Shown here piece after piece: positions 22,086 through 32,334 of a stretch of DNA of 64,000 nt. Every line of letters starts with the position of its first letter. Position 1 is the first letter of the stretch. Position numbers and translations under genes: made by a program. The notes beneath the pieces are model-generated. The model was given only the letters and a program-made list of their open reading frames with translations. It was not told the DNA's origin and ran no database searches. Where the stretch lies: NCBI RefSeq assembly GCF_031143425.1, contig NC_090444.1, positions 62,491,533 through 62,555,532 on the forward strand, read 5' to 3'. The stretch comes from Pleurodeles waltl (Eukaryota; Chordata; Amphibia; Caudata; Salamandridae).

Positions 22086-24430
22086 TTGCTTGGTATCTGG
22101 AACTGGCCCTGGGCACGTGCGCCCGGCCCTTTTTATTGCCAGGGTCACCTGACCCGTGACGCCTGTGTCGGGTGGGTGTGGGGTGTATGTGGGAGGCCAG
22201 CCCTCAGCAGAGAGGCTGGCCAAACACTAGAACGTGTCCAGCAGGACACTACATTCCTCCAAAACTTTGAGGAACAAAAACAAAGTCCAACCTGCAAGAG
22301 AAAAAACACATTAACAAAACACCACCATCAGTCTCTCGGCCTCAAGAAGGCAGGCCGCAGGATTGCAGTGGGCAGGTGCAGCTAAGAGCACATGGATCCT
22401 TCTGCACGAATTCATGATTTAACCAGTCACAACCGGGCACGAACACTGTGTGGAAGAAATCCGGACTCTGACAGTCAGATGGTTGGATAAGTGTCCACTG
22501 ATGCGCCGTGTTTCAGTCCTGTGGGCACTCGTGGCGAGGCTGGTGGTGTTTACAGTTCAATTTGTTCAAATAGGGCGTATCATTCGAATTGGGTGTGTCA
22601 TTCGAACTGGGTGTCACGAGCGTTGGTGGAGTCCACTGTGAAACTGCTTGCTGAGACGTCCTGGCTTCACGAAGGCCAATCCCTCGAAGACGGATGACAT
22701 CTGTGATGGCGTGAAGTCCTCCTCTGAAACCTTTGTACATTTTGACACTCTGATGGCAGAGCTGATTCCAGACCACCTCTCGGTTGTGGACTCTTCACTC
22801 TGGAACTTCCTCGAGGCCTTTTCGATGGGTTTGCCACGGGATTGGCATGGACTGTGCTGGGCTGCGTGTGGGCCATCTGCTGGCCGCTGCAGGCTCTCCG
22901 ACAGGATCCATGGTCATCTCATTCGTGCAACCACAAGGGTGGATGTTTCGTGGTCAGTGCACTTGCCGACATGGATCAGGTTCATGCGGGTTCTCAGACG
23001 GTCTTAGGGCAATTGTCTCTCAAATGCCAGGAGGGTGTCTAGTTGATGTCATGTTATTTCACTGAAGACAGTCTTGGTGTGCTGCGACCTGTTGGAGTCT
23101 CCATTGCACAGCGTTGCTTGTCTCCTTGACTTCATCAGTGGGGCAAAGTCCAGTCCTCACTAAATCTTGAGAGGCCCCTTGTCTGGGTTGTCACGGGACT
23201 ACTTGTGGTCTGCGCTGGGGCTGCTTGTGTGCCACATAGGGCAGCTGGAAGACCTCCTAGGAGCCACTGCCTAGTCGCTCGTGCAATTACAGGGGTATAT
23301 GGATCTGGGTCACGACTTGCTCTGGTCACCGAGAGCAGGATACTGATAGGGCGAGCAGTTGGTCATTGTTTGACTAGTTCTTCAGAGCATTAAAGCAGAG
23401 GTGTAGGACTCCATTCTGGTTGTTTAACTGCTCCTTTGATGGATACCGTGATGCACATGGCAATGATGATGTTTGCCGTTTGGAGACCTGGACGACAAGT
23501 GATTTTGCTGGAGTAAGGGTGATTGGAGTAACTTCGTCACAGCGAGTGCAGTCTTTCTTTTGCTCATGTGCAGATGCTAGCTAGCAGTGGTGTCATCTGC
23601 TTCAAGCAGCCGATGACAGGTGGCTTGGATGGTCACCTTTGACGTGTGGGGTAAGTACGCGGTTCGCACATGGCGTCTTACATTTAGCCCTCCCGCTGAG
23701 CTGTCTCCAGTGACGTCATCGCACCCCGTGGCTGTCTTGTCTGTGGGTGCACTCTTCCTTTGTTGTGGGAGTCCTCCATCTCTCCATCTTGTTGATCTTC
23801 CGTTCTTGTTCTTTTGTGGTTGTCAGGTGTTGCAGTGTGACAGGTGATGTCACACAGTCTCCTTTCTTCCTCCTTCATAGCGTGGTGCTACGCCACGCTT
23901 TCTTCTCCTTTGTTGTGGCGTCTGGCCACTTGTCTTCCTTTCGTGTGGACCTTTAGAAGGTCCTGTCTTGTCAAAGGACTAGGGGCTCATCCCCGTGTTG
24001 CAGTGGTGGCGTCGTGCCACTCAGGGTGTGCGACTCTCCTCTTGCCTGTTGTGAGTTGCTGCTGACTCCGTCTTGAGGCAGTGTGGGGGAGGACACTCCT
24101 TGGTTAGTCTTTGGCCTGTTGCAGGGCAGTGACGGCGGGTCACTTTCTTTTCCACCTCCTCTTCACTTGAGGGCACAGTGCTTGCACCTTAAGGCAGTGC
24201 CTTCTCTGCACTGGGTCCTGCTTGAAGTCTTTGTGTGATTTGCAGGGTTGGTCGCTTCTGATGACCTTCTGTGTGATGGGCCAATGGTGGCCATCTTGTG
24301 TTGCAGAAAGGCTGGCTGGCATGGCCTCTTGTCCCGTGCGTTACATCACGCTCTCGGTGCTCTCTCCAATTTCGCAGGCGTTGCCTTAGTCGTCACGTTC
24401 TCTGGCGCAGCTCTCTGCGCATGTGACATA
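22086..24430. other. Unclassified G/C-richer repeat-like stretch
   Basis: T- and G-rich on plus with many short frames but no protein motif. An 18-bp near-duplicate (CATTCGAATTGGGTGT / CATTCGAACTGGGTGT) lies at about 22,582-22,617. The stretch continues after hairpin-chain element B (from 25,066), so B inserted within it. Possibly an LTR or untranslated part of the gypsy element whose pol begins near 25,755; unproven. Confidence 0.35.
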
Positions 24431-25062
24431 GGGGGTGATTCTCACCCTGGCGGGCGGCGGAGGCCGCCCGCCAGAGTTCCCCCCTCCAAAATACCGCTCT
24501 GCGGTCGAAAGACCGCTGAGGGTATTTTGGGTTTTGCACTGGGCTGGCGGGCGACGGCCAAAAGGCCGCCCGCCAGCCCAGTGCAAAACACCCTTCCCAC
24601 GAGGACGCCGGCTCAGAATTGAGCCGGCGGAGTGGGAAGGTGCAACGGGTGCAGTGGCACCCGTCGCGTATTTCAGTGTCTGCAAAGCAGACACTGAAAT
24701 ACAAAGTGGGGCCCTCTTACGGGGGCCCCTGCAGTGCCCATGCCATTGGCATGGGCACTGCAGGGGCCCACAGGGGCCCCACCACACCCCATACCGCCAT
24801 CCTGTTCCTGGCGGGTGAACCGCCAGGAACAGGATGGCGGTATGGGGTGTCAAAATCCTCCATGGCGGTGCAGCGAGCTGCGCCGCCATGGAGGATTCAT
24901 TTGGGCAGCGGAAAACCGGCGGGAGACCGCCGGTTTTCCGCATCTGACCGCGGCCAAACCGCCGCGGTCAGAATGCCCTGCGAGGCACCGCCAGCCTGTT
25001 GGCGGTGCTCCCGCCAACCCTGGCCCCGGCGGTCCATGACCGCCGGGGTCAGAATGACCCCC
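24431..25062. mobile_element. Hairpin-chain element B
   Basis: 632 bp flanked by ATA (24,428-24,430; 25,063-25,065), ending CAGAATGACCCCC with an imperfect match to the start GGGGGTGATTCTCACC. Same ordered hairpins as element A, with other stem sequences: 24,488-24,528; 24,531-24,589 (22-bp perfect arms GTTTTGCACTGGG.../...CCCAGTGCAAAAC); 24,592-24,640; about 24,641-24,669; 24,668-24,702; 24,721-24,770; about 24,790-24,850; 24,856-24,895; 24,907-24,942; 24,944-24,971; 24,984-25,012; 25,024-25,050. No coding capacity. Confidence 0.85.
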
Positions 25063-25065
25063 ATA

Positions 25066-25754
25066 GTCTGTTTTCTGGGCGTCCTATGGTAACGCCTGGC
25101 ATGTCCCTTTCTTGTCCTGCGGTGATGTCCATCACTGCTGGGGCATGTGGCGTTCTTTCGGCGGTGGTGGCGGACGGCCACCAGGGCCTGCGTAGTCCAT
25201 GCGCGCTCTCATTGTGCCTCATGTGGCACTTGCGTCCATTTCTCACCGTTGCAGCTTGGCTGAGACAGCTGCAGTCTTCTCCTTCCCTGTGCAGCGTCGT
25301 CCGCGTCCCGTCCTTCTTCCTCGCCGTTTCCGTCTTCTGCGCCACTTCCGTCCAGGGGCGCACTCTTGGTCTGGAGCAGTCACTTTCTGAAAGTGCTGCT
25401 GTAGACTTGCCTTTATCCAATCTTGTTTTCCTTTAAAATAGAAATAGGGTGCAGTACCAACTTTGGCCACTGGATGCCAGCAGTGCACTTCTTTTCTAGC
25501 TTGAAGACAGTCTTTTGTCACCGGCCTGTTTGTTTTGAAGCACATGCGGTGAAGCCGCTGAGGAGCCGCTGCAGGAAGAGTTCACAAGGCTGGAGGGGCT
25601 CTGGAGGGGCCTCAGAAGCTGCAGGTAAGTGTCTTTTCATTTATTTTCTCGTTTTTTTTTCCTTTAGCAGTGCATAGCCTCGTTTGAGGAGGCATGCCCT
25701 CTGCACACATGGCAGTGGGAGGGGGGTGGGGGCTCCGGGCATTGTTTTCCTCTC
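25066..25754. other. Unclassified stretch before gypsy pol
   Basis: Continuation of the G/C-richer sequence interrupted by element B. Short frames only. If the downstream pol fossil was once preceded by its own gag, no trace of gag motifs or a zinc knuckle is readable here, which implies a large deletion. Confidence 0.35.
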
Positions 25755-26540
25755 TAGGTGCGTGTACGACCCCTGGTGGAGAGTGAACTACAGACAATTG
25801 AGGAGTGGGGGTCATAGAGAAGGTGACCGGCCCGACGCCCTGGGTGTCGCCACTCGTCATCGCCCCAAAGCCTAAGCAGCCTGACACCATTCGCCTGTGT
25901 GTGGACATGCGCCTTCCCAACATTGCCATAAATTGAGAACGCCACATCACAACCACCATGGACGATATTGTTGTGGATCTTAACAGGGCCCAGTGGTTCT
26001 CTAAGTTGGACCTATACTCGGGATACCATCAGCGGGAGCTAACCCCAGAAAGCCGTAACGTCACCACATTCTCAACCCAGGTGGTGCTGCGACGTTACAA
26101 GTGCCTTAGCTTTGGGGGCTCTTCGGCCGTGCAGATCTTCCACAATGCCATACGGGAGACACTGTCCGGTTTGACCGGCGTCATTAATCAACATCTTAAT
26201 TTTCTCCAACACGTTAGAGGAACATCAAAAACAGCTGAGAGCCACTCTCCAGAGGTTAGCAGAAGCAGGACTAACGTTGCACTGGAAAAAATGCGCCTTG
26301 TACCACAACTCCATTGACTTTTTTGGCTACATCTTTTCAAGGGAAGTTCTGAAGGTTGACCCCAAGAAAGTAGAGGCCATCCAAGGAGCAGCCTTACCTC
26401 GCAACGCCACTGAAGTCAGGAGCTTCCTTGGTATGGCAACGTACTATGGGAGGTTCATCCCCAATCTGGCCACACTTGCCGAACCTCTTCGACAGCTCAC
26501 GAAGGCCAAGTCCCCCATGGGAGTCGGGCATAGAAGTGGA
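25755..26540 (+). pseudogene. Ty3/gypsy reverse transcriptase fossil
   Basis: Reads from VESELQTIEEWGVIEKVTGP and SPLVIAPKPKQPDTIRLCVD through a stop near 25,935 to SKLDLYSGYHQRELTPESR (motif A, ~26,000) and TTFSTQ...FGGSSAVQIFHNAI. The palm segment that should hold the catalytic Asp pair reads INQHLNFLQ: a frameshift/deletion near 26,190 has removed it. A second frame resumes with LTLHWKKCALYHNSIDFFGY and EVRSFLGMATYYGRFIPNLA (thumb/connection). Clearly dead. The plus orientation and intact domain order continue into RNase H and integrase. Confidence 0.85.
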
Positions 26541-27000
26541 CAAGGCGTTCCAAGCAGTCATTAGTTCACTGTTGGACTCTGTGGTCATGGCATACTTCCA
26601 CCCGCACAAGAAAACTGAAGTCATGGTGGACTACAGCCCCATTGGGCTCGGAGCCGTATTGCTGCAGGACAGAGCCACCAGCAGTGGACGCCAGTGGCCT
26701 ATGCCAACATGGCCCTCTCGGCAACGGATGCCCGGTATGCGCAAATTGAGCTGGAAGCGCTGGCCATACGACGGGCCTGTCAGCATTTCCACTTGTATTT
26801 TTGAGGGCACAAATTTATGATGGTTACCAACCACAAACCACTGGTATCCCTCTTTGCGGGCACGGCCCGAATTGCCACGCCAAGAATTGAAAGGTCGGCG
26901 GTGCTCCTCCAGCCCTACCAGTTTTACATTGTCTACTGGCCTGTAGTCAACAATCCTGCAGATTACTTATCACGCCATCCGTTGCGGCCACGCTCGCAGG
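26540..27000 (+). pseudogene. Ty3/gypsy RNase H fossil
   Basis: Starts KAFQAVISSLLDS (26,545), continues with VMVDYSPIGLGAVLLQ (equivalent to the DAS..GLGAVL block; the first catalytic Asp is in VDYS), then frame changes, and VTNHKPLVSLF (equivalent to TDHKPL; the Asp is replaced by Asn), IERSAVLLQPYQFYIVY and NPADYLSRHPL (normally N.ADALSR). The substitutions and at least two frameshifts make it inactive. Joined upstream to RT and downstream to integrase. Confidence 0.8.
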
Positions 27001-27224
27001 TAGAAGAAGAGGAGGAGGATGGATGGACAGAGAGTTTCGTAAACATGATTGTGAACCTAGCATGTCCCACAGCGCTGATGGTGACGGAGATCACTGACGC
27101 CTCAATCCGAGATGCAGTCATCGGCTGAGCCAATCGGTCATGGAAATGTTTCCTTGACAAGAAGCACGATTTTGACTCTGAGGAGCGCAAGACGATGCAG
27201 TGGATTTGGAATGTGAGGGCTGGA

Positions 27225-27640
27225 GCTCTCTGTGAGTCCAGAAGGTCTTCCTCTCCAGGGCCAGCGCTTAGTAATACCCCGCAGTCTACACCTTAGAGTT
27301 GTAGAATTAGCTTACCAGGGTCATCAGGGGCCAGCGAAGACTAAGGCCTGTTTGCGTGAGAAGGTGTGGTTCCCCAGGATGAACGCCATGGTAGATGACC
27401 TGATACCAACAGGTGATCCCTGTGCGATCACCGCTCAAGATACCGTCCTTGCTCCAGTGATGACCAAACCGCCCAGCACTCGACCATGGCCCTGGGTAAG
27501 CCTGGATTTTGGTAGTTTTCCTGATGGCTGGCTGACGGCTGTCATGACTGACTTGTGCGCCCGGTTCCCGATGGTGGAACTGGTGACGTCCACGGCATTT
27601 GAGCAAGTCTATCCTGATGAATGCTGACCAGGAAGTGATG
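27225..27640 (+). pseudogene. Ty3/gypsy integrase, N-terminal half
   Basis: Contains LVIPRSLHLRVVELAYQGHQGPAKTK...VWFPRM, i.e. the zinc-binding H...H part of the HHCC finger followed by the usual K-T-K and WFP motifs. Next a D-x-CAITAQ piece (second half of the finger, one Cys lost) and the core start PWPWVSLDFGSFPDGW with the first catalytic Asp. It stops at 27,627; the second Asp and Glu are absent. Sequence after it (27,640-27,772) includes NPEPSQSLKRLRG-like residues of the element's 3' end before hairpin-chain element C. Confidence 0.75.
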
Positions 27641-27775
27641 GAGGTCCCAGCAGAGATCTCGAAGGGTCCTGTTCCCCATATCGGGGACCCGCACGAGGGC
27701 TGAAGCAGAGCGGGAGAAGTGAAAGGTATCACCTGCTGCCCAACCCTGAACCCAGCCAAAGTCTTAAGAGACTTC

Positions 27776-28340
27776 GGGGCTCATTCCGAGTCCGGCGGGC
27801 GGAAACCGCCCAAAGACCGCACCGCGGTCAAATGACCGCGGGGGTCATTTTGACTTTCCCGCTGGGCCGGCGGGTGATCTCCAGAAGATCGCCCGCCGGC
27901 CCAGCGGGAAAGCCCCTGCAGCGAGGAAGCCGGCTCCGAATGGAGCCGGCGGAGTTGCAGGGGTGCGACGGGTGCAGTAGCACCCATCGGGATTTTCACT
28001 GTCTGCATAGCAGACAGTGAAAATCATGGTGGGGCCCTGTTAGGGGGCCCCTGCACTGCCCATGCCAGTGGCATGGGCAGTGCAGGGGCCCCCAGGGGCC
28101 CCACGAAACCCGTTCCCGCCATCCTGTTCCTGGCGGGTTTTACCACCAGGAACAGGATGGCGGGAAGGGGGTCGGAATCCGCAGCGCCGCCATGGAGGAT
28201 TCCCTGGGCCAGGGAAAAACCGGCGGGAAACCGCCGGTTCCCCTTTTCTGACCGCGGCTTTACCGCCGTGGTCAGAATAGCCCCGGAAGCACCGCCAGCC
28301 TGTTGGCGGTGCTTCCGTTGCCCTCTACGGAATGAGGGCC
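27776..28340. mobile_element. Hairpin-chain element C
   Basis: 565 bp flanked by TTC (27,773-27,775; 28,341-28,343). Termini GGGGCTCATTCCG and CGGAATGAGGGCC are inverted repeats. Hairpins in the same order as A and B include 27,854-27,912 (27-bp arms, one mismatch), 27,913-27,963 with inner arms GCCGGCTCC/GGAGCCGGC, 28,044-28,093, about 28,112-28,167, 28,209-28,241, 28,248-28,275 and 28,286-28,315. The hairpin corresponding to B 24,856-24,895 has lost its left arm, and the last hairpin is absent, which explains the shorter length. Inserted at the 3' end of the gypsy fossil. Confidence 0.85.
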
Positions 28341-28495
28341 TTCATGCGTTTAAAAGAAAAGTGACTGGTGTGCGTGTCAGCCAATAACTCCTGCTGTTAT
28401 CTTCTTTTCCTTTCTCTCTCTTTTCTTTTGTATCTCTGGTTGTTATTGTTATTCATATGCCTTGTTCGAGGGTGAATGTTTTTGTAGTACTTCAC

Positions 28496-28514
28496 TAAAA
28501 CATGGGGGGGAAGT
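28496..28514 (+). promoter_or_regulatory. Candidate polypurine tract
   Basis: A purine run with a C/T break (AAAACATGGGGGGGAAGTAG) lies just before a sequence with LTR-like promoter features. Its position downstream of pol on the same strand fits the plus-strand primer site of a gypsy element. Confidence 0.45.
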
Positions 28515-28745
28515 AGACAATCACCCGGGCTCTCCCCTACATTGTTGCCTGCTCCGTGACACCATACGTTGTCCGGGGCGGAGGTTATAAAATAAAGAGG
28601 TGCCCGGCCTGCGCGGTATTGGCGGACTAGTTAACTGTACAGCTTGCTGCAGCGAGGTTTTGTTCCCCCATTAGGCCGTACAGTCCACAGTCAGCGCGAC
28701 GCACCCAGCCGTGCTACAGTAACTAGAACCTCCGCCCCGCCATGC
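28515..28745 (+). mobile_element. Putative 3' LTR fragment of the gypsy element
   Basis: Lies directly after the candidate polypurine tract and contains a TATA-like TTATAAAATAAAG at 28,585-28,597 in a G/C-rich context (GTCCGGGGCGGAGG before, GGTGCCCGGCCTGCGCGG after). No second LTR is visible in the window to define its ends, so limits are approximate. Confidence 0.4.
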
Positions 28746-28897
28746 AGTTATGTCATCGAACATTTTCCTACAAATGTTATGGCCACACATCAATTTTGTT
28801 ATAACAGATGTAATGAGTGCTGTAATATCTGGGTTAATTATCAGCGCACGGCGATTGCACAAGTTATATTTAACCTCTATCATATTATTTTACTTGT

Positions 28898-29032
28898 AGC
28901 CCTGGGGAAGTGGTGGTCTCCAGGGTGTGGGGCTAGGCGCAGCCCTTGCATAGTTACTATGCTTAGCCCTGGGGAGGTGGTGGTCTCTGGGGCTTCTAAA
29001 AGAACTAGTAAGGGGGATCATGTGTGCCCCCA
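28898..29032 (+). repeat. Two-copy 67-bp tandem repeat
   Basis: AGCCCTGGGGAAGTGGTGGT at 28,898 recurs as AGCCCTGGGGAGGTGGTGGT at 28,965. Just downstream, 29,117-29,160 contains an inverted repeat CTCTGCAAAATCT / AGATTTTGCAGAG, and GGGGTCCCATGGGGGACCCC (29,191-29,210) is a near-palindrome. Confidence 0.6.
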
Positions 29033-29219
29033 TCCTATTTTTAAGCCATAATGCCCTGAGGACCTGGCCAACCCTGCGGCAAAATAACTGTAAAACTTGG
29101 GAGACCATTTTTTTAAACCTCTGCAAAATCTACAGATCCAGCCGCAGATTTTGCAGAGATTTAAAAACAAAATATCTTTAAGCCCTGGTGGGGTCCCATG
29201 GGGGACCCCTGGACCAAAG

Positions 29220-29790
29220 CTAGTGTGTTAGACTATTCATATCCTGTTACATTTTCTTTTTATGTTTTTATTGGGACTCTGGGAAGCTGAATTACACAGG
29301 TGCCTGAAAGAATGTATGGGATTTAGGAGTGTACGTACGTCTGATGTCTTAGGGGTCACCTCCTCTCCATTTTTAGGTCTGCACTGCCCACAGTGCATTT
29401 ACTGCCTCTGCAATATATACAGCTTACCTTTTGGGGTTTGTAGCCTATTCATTGCTTGCTGTTGGACCGGACACAAAAACAACAAGGTGATGAATGGAAT
29501 GCTTGAATTAATCCCGGCCCATGGAAATTGCTCGGGCAGCATCTCATTACAACATTTCTTTTGCCCACCATGCCACCATATCACCCCAGTTTGGAACCTG
29601 CCACATGCAAAGCAGTTTTTACCCTACTGCTCAAGGAACAGTCCAGCCTGAAATGCCAGGCCAGATCCTCCCTGGACCATAAACAAGCATTCTGGGACCG
29701 TTTTTAGGGTATCACCACCTATGGGCCAGGCTAGCTTGAATTCATTGGCACAGTGACCACAGGATAAACATGTGGGCATAAGCTTCCTAC
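29220..29790. other. No recognisable feature
   Basis: Mixed-composition sequence. The 129-residue frame at 29,262-29,651 shows no motif and no repeat in the window supports it as coding. Confidence 0.4.
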
Positions 29791-29794
29791 GTAG

Positions 29795-30590
29795 GGCAAC
29801 ACCACACAACTCCACTTTACACTACTCCTCCCTACAACACTCTACATCACTTCACTCTGCAACACTCTGCTCCACTCTATGCCCTTCTACTCCATGCAAG
29901 CCTCACTTCATGCCATGCTACTCCACTCCAAGACACTCCACTGTAAGACTTTCTATGACACAGCTCGCCACTCCACTCCACACCGCTACACTCCATTCTA
30001 CCCCACTCCACTCCAATTCAATACAACCCAATCTACCCCACTCCACTGCACTACAATCTATGCCACTCCACTCAAACCTTCCATTTCAATCTACCACACT
30101 CTAAATTACCCAGTCTACTCTGCTCCAGTGTATCACACTCCACGTTAACCTACCCCCACTCTACTTCAGTCCAATCCACCCCACTGTACTCCACTACAAT
30201 TTAGCCCACTCCACTCTAATCCCCTTTACCACTCTGTATTTAACCCCAATCTACCCCACTTCACTCCAATCAATCCCGCTAAAAATTTACCACACACCAC
30301 TGCAATCTAACCCACTCCACCACAATCTACGGCATTAGTCTAGTGCAGTATACTCCACTACAATCTACTTCACCTCAATCTACTCCACTATACCCCATTC
30401 TTCTCCACTCCAACCTACACTATTCCACTATAATCTAACCCACTTCAAACTACTCCACTCCAATCTACTCCAGTATACCCCAATCCACTATTCCCCAATT
30501 TACCCCATTCCAGTGTATCTCAGCCACTCTACTGCAGTCTACCCTGATATACCTCAATCCTATCTACCGCAATCAACACAGACTTACTCC
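29795..30590. repeat. Degenerate CACTCCA-rich simple sequence, block 1
   Basis: Nearly all of this 0.8-kb stretch is built from variants of CACTCCA, CTCCACT, CAATCTAC and CCCCACTC on plus (guanine-poor). The period is irregular, about 5 to 20 bp, as in an old decayed satellite. Open frames here are artefacts of composition. Confidence 0.75.
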
Positions 30591-31229
30591 TTTGAGACGT
30601 GCATCAGCTGCAAGGTGCTTCATTTGTATCTATCTTTACTTATATAGCTGAGCTGTTGTCTTAATGTATCAATGCTCATGCTGTATGACAGTTTATTCAC
30701 ACCTCATGATAGTATATTTCATTAGTGTGTAGCTCACTCTTGCAGGGATGCATTTCTTGCACTTACCTTGTTGGAGACTCAATAGTAGCCAAGCATGGTT
30801 TGTGTTTATGTAACTTTCTTCACATAGAGAGGTAGGCCTCTTTTTGCCCTTGGTTGTGTGACCTTAGCTGTTCTTGCTAGTCCAGTTGATGCCTTGTTAT
30901 TTGTTGTTTAGCAGGGCTCCTTCTCTGCCCCACCATCTCCTACCACCGTTTTTGGTCTGCAGTTGCCCTTTTCATTGCTCAGCTCGGCCCCTAGGCACTG
31001 TCACTCGATGCTTGTTGTCGATTATGTCTTGGCTGGTGGGTCTGTGTGTTTCTTTTGCACTCTTTGTATGTTATATTGCCCTTTTATTGTTGTCCTGCTG
31101 CTACTGCATTGACTTAATAGTGTCTTATTCAAATTCCAACATGTAGTCCTCTTTTGTACTTGGTGTACTCCTCTGTGTCTATGGCTGGAATATTGCTATT
31201 CCTCTTTTTCTCATAAGTCCATGTATATC
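30591..31229. other. Spacer between CACTCCA blocks
   Basis: T-rich sequence without repeats or motifs. It interrupts two blocks of the same simple sequence, so it could be an insertion or unrelated spacer. Confidence 0.4.
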
Positions 31230-31795
31230 TGTGGGTTCCAGTATGGCTCCACTCCACGCAGTGCAACTGCAAGCCACACAGTGCCACTTCACTATACTCA
31301 GTGCCTCACCACTTCACACCTCACACCACATAATATGACTACACTCCATGCCACTGGGTGCCTTACCTCCCTGGGATCATGTGAGGCCCCCCAGGGGAAC
31401 TCACCTCCCAGTTTAAAGGCCCCCTGTTCTACACAATGGCACCGTACTCCACTCATCTAAGTGCAACTCCACACCACTTAATGCCACTCCAGTACACTCC
31501 AAGCCACACAGTGCCACTCCATCCCACAATGTACCACACTACTCTAATCCCCACAATGCTACTCTTTTACATGTTGCACAATGCTACTTCAAACCATGCC
31601 AGTCCACTAAATGACAATACACTACACTCCAGGCCACAAAATGACACTTCCCCCAAGCCAAGGCACTCCACTTCAGTCAGTGCACTCTACTTCTTGCAAC
31701 ATAACATAACTCCACTTAATAAAATTTCACTCCTCTACACTCCACTCCACACAGTGCCATGCAACACAATGCCACTCCACTCCTTCTAAATCAAT
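31230..31795. repeat. Degenerate CACTCCA-rich simple sequence, block 2
   Basis: Same composition as block 1, with a recurrent longer unit resembling CACACAGTGCCACTCCA (for example near 31,270, 31,506 and 31,748). A G-containing insert (CTTACCTCCCTGGGATCATG...) lies at about 31,362-31,430. Confidence 0.7.
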
Positions 31796-31811
31796 ATAGT
31801 TTACATATGTG

Positions 31812-32326
31812 CAGGAGCAGTGCGTGGCAGGGGCGGCTGGTGCGGGGTGAAGAAAAATTAATAATTGAAGAAAAAAAACTTACCTGAATGCGCTGCCGCC
31901 ATCACCACCACCAAGCATCACCTCTTTCCTTGCCAACAGGCACAGGCTCCCAAGCCTGCCCTGCGGACAATCTAAACGTTACCATCATGACACAAGTGTT
32001 CAGATTTGGGGGAGCGCCAAGCCAGGGTGCTCCTAGGCAGACTGCGAGAGTCTGCCTGTTCTCTCCAACCCAGCACTGCATTGCTGGATTGGACAGAGCT
32101 TAGTGCGCATGTATGTTTGCCCAGCCTGAGTCGGCCGGCTAAACATACATGCGTACTGAGGGGGACTACTGAGTATTCCCCCTCTGTGCTCGTCAGGGCC
32201 CGTGGCCCCACCCCTTCTGCAATAAAACAATAATAAACATAGTTCATTATTGCTGTATTGTAGAGGTTTGGCAGCTGCTGCTGGCGGGGGCAATGCTCCT
32301 CCGACCTAACGGAGGACCCACCCCTG
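31812..32326. mobile_element. hAT-like non-autonomous element
   Basis: 515 bp flanked by a perfect 8-bp duplication CATATGTG (31,804-31,811 and 32,327-32,334). Left end CAGGAGCAGTGCG, right end in reverse complement CAGGGGTGGGTCC. CAGGGG-type termini with 8-bp target duplications are characteristic of hAT transposons. The interior has no transposase. A 15-bp-class inverted repeat lies at about 32,108-32,150 (GCATGTATGTTT / AAACATACATGC). Confidence 0.75.
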
Positions 32327-32334
32327 CATATGTG

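Noticed and set aside
27775..28345. Rho-independent terminators at the strong hairpins
   Set aside because: Eukaryotic context, no following T-tracts at most stems, and the hairpins belong to a transposable element.
29879..30148. His/Ser/Thr-rich frames in the CACTCCA block
   Set aside because: Composition artefact of simple sequence (CAC, ACT, TCC codons), not conserved between blocks.
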